A DNA stretch of 64,000 nucleotides, from the NCBI GenBank assembly GCA_021234155.1, contig JAJEKV010000020.1, positions 20,329,018-20,393,017 on the forward strand, read 5' to 3'. The notes under the pieces are model-generated. The model had not been told where the DNA came from and made no database searches. It saw only the letters and a list, made by a program, of their open reading frames with translations. The position numbers and the translations under genes were made by a program. Origin of the DNA: Isoetes taiwanensis. Lineage: Eukaryota; Streptophyta; Lycopodiopsida; Isoetales; Isoetaceae. Position 1 is the first letter of the stretch; the number at the start of each line of letters is the position of its first letter. Positions 56,075-64,000 of the stretch are shown here, piece by piece.

Positions 56075-59000
56075 TCCAAAGTTACCTTTCTGAGAGTTGC
56101 CTTTCTGTTGCTTCTGTCCTGGTTCGCTCGGCGGTGCAGATGCTTCATTTTTCTTCTAATGTTGGAGTTTCCTGATTACTTAAGCCTTGTTTATTTCCCT
56201 TTCAGCACAGCATGAGTGGAGGCTCGGGTCCCGACTCCAAAAGTGTTGTCTCTGCTACAACGGAGCCCCCTTTTTCTGTGTTTTGTGGTCTACGGAGCGA
56301 TTTGCTTCGAAGAGAGTCTGTGGAGCGATTCTGTGCAGCAAAGTTCTAGCCTGAAGGCGATTTCTTGTTTCAAAACCCGGGGGTTTTCCAATCTGTTACT
56401 TTCAAGGTGATTCCATAGGGCCTTCTGTTGTGGTCGGGTTTCTGGCCAGTTCACCCATGTTTGCTCGGCTTTCTTTTTTGCAAGAGTTCACCCTTGTTTT
56501 CCTGTTTGCAAGAGTTTCTTGTTTGCTCGGCTTTCCTTTTTCGGCTGTGTTGCATCGAAGTTCTGCAGGCTTGGCTTCATCGGCATTGCGCATATCACTT
56601 TTCTGTGCAGCAGTTGTGCCTGTTATTCACGGCATTTAGGAAGCAGCCAGTTCTTCCTAGCATCACATGCTTCAAGGGCGGCATCGATTAGATTTTCACT
56701 GTTGTTTGTCAATTGAAACCTATTGTTGGTTGTGTCGCATCAGCACTTTTGCATTTTTGGCTACATCGACTTTGGGCATATTCAATTGTCTATGCAGTGG
56801 TTGTGCTTTTGACCCAGTTCTTGGAGGCACCGAAGTTTGCAACCTGGTTACCTAGAGTCCCTTCGGTTCAGGTTTTACAGATGGAATCTCAAATCTGGCT
56901 TTGTCAGAGGAAGCTTCAATAGATCATGTCTGATGGATCACCCAAAGGTTCTCGACCAGTTCTAGAGAGGAATTTATTTCCAATTTTGAAGTGCCAACTA
57001 CTTCTGTCCCATTCCCATATGGATATATTACGAATTACATTCTGTTTCTGGAAGGAGGCTTTCTGAGATCTGGTTGCTCTTCAGGATTTCTTTCAGTGGC
57101 TTGGACTATGGCAATCATGGTGAAGGCTATCTCTAAGACTTGTCAAGGTTCCATCATGCTACTGTTGGATGCATATTTATCAGGTTGAAATACAGAGATT
57201 TTAGTGTCAGACTAGCTATTTCCAGATAAGCACTCTTTCTATTCTATCTAAATCAATATTCTTTGAATTAAAGTCGAAGTTTTTCTTCTTCCATTTTCTA
57301 CTTCCCTTGCTTGTATTGCATTATCACCATTTTTATCCTCCCATTTTTTATTCCCGCACGCTTGTGTTTTCTGCAGAGTGGTCTTTTGTTTCAGCCTGTT
57401 TAACTAGAATACATCTCGGATTTTTGGAGGGATTGAGAATACGATTTAAGTTTGATTTACAATACATTGCTCATGTGGATGCCCTTATTTGTGTTCTTCA
57501 TACTAACCATTCTTCCTTGTTCACTTTCTCTAGTTTTTACCTAGCCACGAGTGGGAAGTCTTGACTATGTTGCATTAGACTTGGCATAGATCGGGATGGG
57601 CTTAAACCTTCTAGTCCTTTTAAAGATTATTCCTCTTTTATTTCTCTTTTGACACCTCTTAGCATGCTTATTCCAAGTTGTCTTCTAGATTTTTAGTTAC
57701 ATGATGGCACTCTTATATGATGGCACTCCTATTTGACGTTTAGATTTGGCTCTTATTGTGATTTTTTTCTAGTTCCTCTTGTTGGGCCTTTGGGGCTAGA
57801 ATTGAGCAATACCTTGAAAAACTTGGTTACCCTTAGCCAAAGCATTGTATTTTGTTGTTACCTACATTAATTACCTATTGCACTTTATTCTTGTGGCTAT
57901 GTGGGTGAATCCTTTTACGCTTGTAGACTCTAGCAAAGTCTTCTAGCGTTGTCTTCTTCTTCTTCTTCTTTTTGAACATTGGCGCCTTTTGCCTTTTCTT
58001 TATGGCTAGCCTTCCATAACTCTCAAAAAGAATTGAAAATCTCAACTTGTCTATTGTGATACGTATTCTCGAGATGCTTGGCATGTTTGCTTACTTATTT
58101 AGCATGTTTATCGATGATGTGCGCTTTTGAACCTTGATCAAGAAGGAGTTAGACCATCACTTCCCAAAGTGGCGCTTATGGTGGGCTCTCGTGATCAATA
58201 CAAATCATGTCTCAAATTTTGTCTATAGTTTCTAGTCGTAAAGCCTTAGTCTTCAACATTGCAATTGCAATTTGGCTCTTTATGCAACTCTACCTTACCC
58301 ATTATTGCTTTAATTGCAACCTTAAGATGAGCCTTCATTGTTATGTTGGAATTAATAAGTTCCTAGTCTTGCACATTTAAAGAATCATGAGTACCTTTTT
58401 CTGAGTGCCAACTTGTGTTTGACCCTTCATTGAACACAGTTTAGTTGTAGCTCCTCGAGAATTTCATAGTTATATCCTCGAGAATTTTCATAGTTATATT
58501 TTTGCCTTGTGGATGGTTAAGAAACGCACTGCCCCTTTTCTATTTGCCGATATTTTCTCATGCCTCTTTCTATGTCTTAACGGTATTTCATAAGTTGGGC
58601 TATGCTGAGCATTTGGAAGTAGGGTTAATGGTAGCTACACTTGCTCTAGATAGTTTTCATGTCTTTATGTTGGTTGTCGCATGCATACAGGAGGCCAGGA
58701 TTGAGGTGTCTTTGTGGTTTGACAATTTTGTTGGCAATTCCTTAGGTTGGGCCATATGTCATTTTCCCAACTTCATGAGCTAGACTAACTTCATGATTTC
58801 ACCTTGTCCTTTTCGCAGAGGCTTTCTAGAGTTTTGAGAGACATGGTGTTGTCAAGATGCTTGTATTGAAGAGAGCTTTCCGGCAAGTTTGGTGTCACCC
58901 AGATCTGATGTTGAGTTATGTTGAGGACCTAGTAGTATGATTGATACTTCAAGATTGATGCAGTTCATTAGCATAGCTTTTCTACCTGAAATACCACTAT

Positions 59001-59325
59001 CTATGTCTCGTAACTATCCTTCTGCAACCTATGTTAACACCACCATTGCTTCTATTACCTCCTCCATCATCTCCTTCCTCTAGTTGGCCTTGTGGATAGA
59101 AATTGTCCATACTTGGATGTAGAAGCCAAAAGAAGAAGAGCTACTTCACCAGCAACTGCTTTCATTACCCCATATAGAATCTTCAAGGCACGTGGTTGTT
59201 GTCTGCAACGATTTTCTTTGGTTTCTCATTGCTTGAGCTTGAAGTAGTTTTTAGACAAGTTCCATTATGCACCTTGCTTTCCCCCATGATAGTTTTCCAT
59301 AGTCTTACTGCCTCTGTTCTTCAGT
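56075..59325. other. T-rich non-coding DNA
   Basis: Long pyrimidine-rich region on the plus strand with no open frame of recognisable similarity. A diverged tandem repeat (TTTTTGCAAGAGTT, TTGCTCGGCTTTC, GTTGCATCG...GGCTTCATCG) lies between 56455 and 56830. The splice-like TTTCAGCACAG near 56205 suggests it could be intronic, but no flanking exon was identified. Confidence 0.45.
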
Positions 59326-59329
59326 ATGT

Positions 59330-59382
59330 TGTGTATATTGACGTGGTTTTAGTGGAGACGCCTAGATGTGGCCTTTCTTTCC
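59330..59382. repeat. Second single copy of the minisatellite unit
   Basis: GTTGTGTATATTGACGTGG ... GACGCCTAGATGTGGCC, identical in core to 56022-56074 and to the amplified units at 60429-60720. Confidence 0.85.
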
Positions 59383-59845
59383 AGTTCTCTCTCTTGAGTT
59401 GCTTATTTGGTTTTGACAATTGAACTTATCTTCGTATCACGATAAGAAGATAAGTGTAATTGTCTAAACCAACCATTACAGTTAGTTTCCCTAGGTAGTT
59501 ACGACTTTTTCTTCTTATAACCCCCTTTCTTCCTCTTCTTCTTCATCAGCACATCTGCATTACGTCTCCTTGCTTTCTCGACCCTTTACCCCCACCTGCC
59601 CACCCCACACCTTACTCTTTCTCGTCATTTTAATATGTTCCTTACCTTGGTGGTTATGCGTTTGTTGAAGGTATGGTCGTGGTAAGGCCCTCATGCTCTC
59701 TGATCTCTACCATTATTTTGATCTCAGCTTTCACTCTCGCCTGCTCTTCCTTCAAACCTTCTCGACATTTGTTTTCCATTAATCCTGTACTCTTATTGGA
59801 CTTCTCTCACAGTGCGACTGTAGAGGAGCATTGTGGTTTCTGGTG
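59383..59845. other. Pyrimidine-rich spacer
   Basis: Non-coding. Contains an inverted repeat ACTTATCTTC..GAAGATAAGT at 59425-59456, a small hairpin. Confidence 0.45.
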
Positions 59846-59849
59846 GCAA

Positions 59850-60000
59850 AGCATTAGCATGATGGCTAATGTGTGGCTCTTTGTGGCATGGTGGCTTTGA
59901 GTTGGGGCAGCATTAGTGTGATGGCTAATGTGTGGCTCTTTGTGGCATGGTGGTTTGGTTTGGGCAGCATTAGCATTGTGGCTAATGTGTGGCTATTTTG
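59850..60000. repeat. 57-59 bp tandem repeat, three units
   Basis: GCATTAGCATGATGGCTAAT starts a unit at 59851, with related units at 59910 and 59967. Each contains GGCTAATGTGTGGCT and, in the first two, CTTTGTGGCATGGTGG. The units are diverged by a few bases. Confidence 0.85.
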
Positions 60001-60428
60001 TTGTGTGTGCCAGTGGTGATTGTGAGATCTTGACATGTGTGCCAGTTCTTGGTTGTGATATTGAAGGCCCTCGTGCCTAGTATAGTTGGTGGTGAGATTA
60101 CTGCATTTGAGTTAGTAGATGGTTGGAGATATTGTGAGCTCTATGCTTGGCATGTCATATGCTTGGCATGTCTATGCTTGGCATGTTCGGAGCGTCTGCT
60201 ATATTTTTCGTGATTTGTGGTTGCAGGTCCTTTTATCAAGCTGGAGAATAATCTAGCATCACTACAGACGTCTAGGAGTTTTAGAGAATCTGGATTTTCA
60301 GCTTTATTCAAGCCATCTTATACTCAATTGTGTTTTTAGCCTATCATTGATTAGTGTTACTATTATCGTCAGGGCGAAAGGGCGAGGTTTTTTAATCCCG
60401 ACTATAATGGTCTACACTTTCAATGCAT
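60001..60428. other. Spacer with inverted copy of the 25.9-kb foldback core
   Basis: Non-coding. GCTTGGCATGTC is repeated three times near 60145-60190. The 26-bp block CGAAAGGGCGAGG...AATCCCG at 60375-60400 is the reverse complement of 25911-25936. Confidence 0.55.
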
Positions 60429-60720
60429 CAGTATGTTGTGTATATTGACGTGGTTGACGTGGTTTTAGTGGAGACCCCCAGATGTGGCCTTTAGTATGTT
60501 GTGTATATTGACGTGGTTTTAGTGGAGACGCCCAGATGTGGCCTTTCTTTCAGTATGTTGTGTATATTGACGTATGTTGTGTATATTGACGTGGTTTTAG
60601 TGGAGACGCCTAGATGTGGCCTTTCTTTATGTTGTGTATATTGACGTGGTTTTAGTGGAGACGCTATGTTGTGTATATTGACGTGGTTTTAGTGGAGACG
60701 CCTAGATGTGGCCTTTCTTG
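60429..60720. repeat. ~50-bp minisatellite, about five irregular units
   Basis: Units of TATGTTGTGTATATTGACGT plus GGTTTTAGTGGAGACGCC plus AGATGTGGCCTTTCTTT are repeated with truncations. Examples are a doubled TATTGACG at 60563-60595 and a unit cut after GAGACGC at 60665. Single units lie 1.1 kb and 4.4 kb upstream. The LINE fragment begins directly after the last unit. Confidence 0.9.
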
Positions 60721-61835
60721 CATCCGTATCCTAATGCGTCTCCCTTTTTGAAGGGGTTGCTTGCTGCTTGGGACACTGTCAGGTCTCTTTTCCATATTCC
60801 CCGAGGCATGTCTTCGGTTGTCCGCCCATGCCGGTGGATTCCGCTGGTGACACCCGCAGAATGTGCCTCTAAGTGTGGTTGTTCATCCAAAGACTCAACG
60901 GCGATGGGTAAAGTACCGGTATCGCGATTATTGCAGTTTTGGTATGAGCCCCGGTCATCTCATGTCATGGGAAGCATTTAGAACAAAGTTCTTGTTGTAC
61001 GATGGGGATGAGTAACTGGAATCATATTGTCGCATTGTTGCCATGTGATTCGGGTCCACGATTGAGGTAGTCGATGGGGTTGCCATCGGGATATCCAGCC
61101 TGTATGGTTTGTGTCTTCGGTGGTATAAATTGCTTTTTGCATTCAAATCCCCGCCTCCATCTAATAGGTTGCATCTTCGTGTCCCTCACCCACAATGGAA
61201 AAGTGTTTGATATGGGTATGGGATAAGTTGCTTCATCCCAAAGTAGTGGTTCCGTGGTGGCAAGTGATCCATAGATGCCTCGGAGTCAAATGTGTTAGTC
61301 CATAAAATGGATAATCGAATTTCGTGAGCTCGGCCCTTTATGCCAAATAAGGGTTGAGAGTATTGAGCATTGTTTTTCTTGTGTGAGCGGCTTCGACAGC
61401 ATGGTCTTGGTTGTTGACCCTATTTGGCACGTTTCTAGATCTAGCCAAAGAAATCTTGCTTGCTATCTATCCCGATGCTTGGCCCAAACTACGGAAACGA
61501 AGCTTTTTTTCATCTCGCATGTGGCTGGCTTTTATGGTCAATCTGGAAGAGAAGGAGGTTGTTTATCTTTAAGGGCGTAGATACTGCAGATGAGATTGTT
61601 CTTCTGTGGGCGCAAAATGGCTTACAATTGTTCTTCTCTTGATCAAGAGAAGAAAGTACTGATCTGGCATACTTACCTTCAGATTCATTCTTTTGCATAG
61701 GCAGGTGGTTGTGCTCAGTTGGATCGGTTTGTCCACTGGGGTTATAATCCTGTCTTTGCATTTTATGTTGCTCTGGTTTTTAGTTGGTGAATAAAGTTTG
61801 TCGTCCTTCAAAAAAAAAAAAAAAAAAAAAAAATT
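60720..61835 (+). mobile_element. 5'-truncated L1-type LINE with poly(A) tail
   Basis: Broken frames read like the C-terminal part of plant LINE ORF2: LAAWDTVRSLFHIPRG (60755), then a zf-RVT-like WDKLLHPKVVVPWWQVIHRC at 61220-61290 and GWLLWSIWKRRRLFIFKG at 61520-61580. They are interrupted by several stops and frame changes. The 3' end has GTGAATAAAGT (polyadenylation-like) then CCTTC and 24 A (61810-61833). Same tail as the retroposon at 32.1 kb. A target duplication is not clear because both edges touch simple repeats. Confidence 0.78.
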
Positions 61836-62200
61836 CAAATTCAATTCAATGATTGTTTGGTTACCCCCACCAAGGTGGAGACTGTTGTCGTGAATGTAGA
61901 TTTGTCTCAGGAAATAGTGGATCATGTGCAGCATACTAAAATAGCTACAAATCTAGTCTATGCGAGGTGGGAATCTTTGATATGATATTGTAGTCTCTTT
62001 TGATCCTCTTAGACGAGTTCTCTTTTATGGCACCCCGTTTTTTATTTTATGGAAACCCTCTTTTTGGGTTGCCTCTAGGGGGGCAAACCCTCGCTTATAT
62101 GGGGTTTGTGGCATATCCTAGGTATATGCTGGAATATATCTAGGATATGCTGGTGACTGCTCCAAACCGATTGTTGCTTGTAAACTGGTGGTCTTGTGCG
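61836..62200. other. Spacer upstream of the FANCI exons
   Basis: A short open stretch at about 61868-61980 (VETVVVNVDLSQEIVDHVQH ...) ends in TGA and is not recognised. The N-terminal exons expected for FANCI were not found here or further upstream. Confidence 0.4.
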
Positions 62201-62239
62201 TTATGGATCGTTGATGTTCCAACCGGATACCTGGCAGGG

Positions 62240-64000
62240 GAAACCAAAGCTCCAATCTGTTGCGATGAAACAAGTTGAAGGAACATTTGTGCTGCATATA
62301 AATTTCGCAGTGAAGCATGATTCACAGCTTGGCCAAGAGTTGCTATATATAATGAAGCTCATAATCAGCCACTCTCTCCATTCATGGTTTCAATACTGCT
62401 TTCTGTTGCTCGCATCCAAAGATTTGAGCAAGGGTGTCTGGAAATCCTGAATAGAGAAGTGTGTCAAGCTTATCGTGATCTCCAACACGACAAATTTGTT
62501 TGTACCATATGTTTTTACAAAATCATGATGTGATCTAAACCAAGGCAGCCCAAGCCTGCATAATCTCAAAGACCTGTATTTGACGTTTACACTGTACATT
62601 TACTACTTAACCTCACCATCTGCAGCAAATAACCTTAGCCGCATCTCTAATGTCGCAATATGGCTTCATTTACATATCTAGAAAAAACCATATTATGTAA
62701 ACCTACCAGAAACTGTTAATCAGCTTGTTTGGCATTTTGGAAAACAACATTGGCTTTGAAATCGATCATGTGAGTTTTCTTATGTAGTTTTGATTCGATT
62801 GTGTGAGTTTTTCTTATGTAGTTTTGTTAAGAGATTAGGAAACCAAGCTTTGTACATATTATCTTTGTCTGTTATTTCTGGCTTCTGCAGCTCTTTGCTT
62901 CACATGCATCATATAGCTAATATGTTCTTGCGCAATATGACATTGTTGATGACCATGTTTGTCAGATCATGTTTGTCTTACATGTTGTTGTTAATTTTAT
63001 AATCAGTGAATCTGTGTGGGCTTCAACAATACTAGGAGCAGAGTGTTCTAAAAAATCGGTGGTGATGAGAGAACATCTACTTATCTCGACTTAAAAGTGT
63101 AATGCTTGAAGATATATGCAGGCTTTCAGAGCTTCAAAGTTCAGAAGATAACGCTTTGCTGATTTTTAGTAAGAATCTATTCTTTTCCAGGTAAAAGGTG
63201 GCGCATGTGGCTGGGACCATATTATTCCTTGTGTTGTCAAAATTGGCTTTATGCTCATTGAGTCAGCCATTTCTGGAAGATCTGTGATTAGTGATGACTC
63301 ATTGTGGTGGGGGACCTTATCCGAGACCCAACAATTGGTCGTTGACATACTAATTGTTGCTTTTAAAGTTCATGATATGGCTCGTGATGAGGTAGGCTAG
63401 TATAATTTTTTTAAAACCAAACTGGTCGAGAATGACATATTCATGGTTTCAGATAATTGAACAAAGCAAGTGTCTAATAATTGGACTCCGACCTCAACAA
63501 AGCTATCCCATTATCAGGTCAGGAATTTGCTGAACTTAGTGATATAAAGACCATAAGGATGCATTCTGACAATTGATTTTTGGCAGGACGATTGTTCAGT
63601 TGGTTGAATCTTGTCCTTAGCTGATGCTCGATTATGCAGCCTGGCTGAAAGAATGTTTAGATTAATTCAGTTTTCTTCCTACCTTTTCTACCTCGGCTTT
63701 TGTTCAAGCTATATGCCCTCTCTTCCAACTGAGTCGTGATGTATTGGTAAGCAATGCTTAAATACGAAATGGAACACGAGAACTTTCTTGAGGCATATAA
63801 TATCATGCATCTGCAGAATTACTCAATGCTAGTGTTAAGGAAATCCATGTTCAGCAGAGAAGTTGCTACTCGCTCAACTGTTGTTCAAGGTCTTCTAGAG
63901 AAGAAATCAAGCTTATTGAGAGGAAGCAAATCTCTAAATTCCAGTGAGGCTAGTTGTAGTCAGAGCTGTAGCCAGCAATGTGATGGCAGAAAGGATTGGA
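62240..64000 (+). CDS. FANCI-like gene (Fanconi anaemia I homologue), partial, interrupted, runs off the window
   Basis: Exons match FANCI in order. About 62240-62497 holds VEGTFVLHINFAVKHDSQLG then SPFMVSILLSVARIQRFEQG, in two frames. Exon 63191-63391 holds WDHIIPCVVKIGFMLIES and FKVHDMARDE. Then come 63453-63517 and 63587-63746 (FSFLPTF ... AICPLFQLSRDVL). The last, from 63817 to the edge, is NYSMLVLRKSMFSREVA and SEASCSQSCSQQ. This covers roughly human residues 270-570. The Lys in VLRK (codon 63841-63843) corresponds to the ubiquitinated Lys523, and the SQ cluster to the ATR-phosphorylated sites. FANCI pairs with FANCD2 and clamps DNA in interstrand crosslink repair. Oddities: a frameshift at about 62345-62380, TAG at 63618 and TAA at 63663, inside otherwise conserved sequence. 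Splice sites are canonical. This is either a recent pseudogene or contains sequence errors. Confidence 0.82.

Noticed and set aside
56216-56922. Overlapping short plus-strand frames as a possible gene
   Set aside because: Cys/Phe/Leu-rich translations of pyrimidine-rich DNA in all three frames, with internal diverged repeats; no conserved motif.

Overview
The window looks like nuclear DNA of a land plant. It carries a complete, intron-rich plant AP-1/AP-2 beta-adaptin gene, a FANCI homologue, a plant-type chorismate mutase exon, a CACTA (DUF4216) remnant, L1-type LINE fragments, a solo LTR, long TTC microsatellites and AT-rich intergenic DNA. The species cannot be named from sequence alone. 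The repeat load and a pogo-like transposase suggest a large genome, possibly a seed-free plant such as a fern, but that is a guess.

Layout. 1-4.6 kb: a mobile-element-like segment with a broken Ulp1/C48 cysteine protease gene (minus strand) between two arrays of GTGATTCC/GGAATCAC palindromes. 4.6-7.8 kb: AT-rich non-coding DNA with small tandem repeats. 7.78-24.63 kb: seven head-to-tail copies of a ~2.4 kb segment of a pogo/Tigger-like DDE transposase gene, followed by the single unduplicated 3' end of that gene (24.63-25.05 kb). 25.7-32.1 kb: repeat debris, including a foldback, a 927-bp solo LTR with a 5-bp target duplication, a CACTA TNP2 piece, a chorismate mutase fragment, a 334-bp tandem duplication and a poly(A) retroposon. 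32.9-37.9 kb: the intact 15-exon beta-adaptin gene (minus strand, 903 codons). 38-49 kb: mostly non-coding, with a LINE fragment, a foldback and a possible MTP-type transporter fragment. 49.5-55.4 kb: a ~2.7 kb block present twice at a spacing of 3.18 kb, bounded by TTC tracts. 55.4-61.8 kb: T-rich DNA, minisatellites and a 5'-truncated LINE. 62.2-64.0 kb: exons of a FANCI homologue that runs off the right edge.

Only two loci look like host genes. Beta-adaptin (vesicle coat) is intact. FANCI (DNA crosslink repair) is interrupted by a frameshift and two stops. The rest is mobile or repeated DNA.

The most unusual signal is in how repeat copies differ. Differences between the transposase copies, and between the two halves of the 49.5-55.4 kb duplication, fall almost entirely on CAG/CTG trinucleotides, as mixed substitutions and small indels rather than C-to-T changes. 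This fits systematic long-read consensus error at CHG-methylated cytosines in stretches that could not be polished. Many apparent frameshifts there are therefore probably artefacts. Lesions shared by all seven transposase copies are real and predate the amplification.
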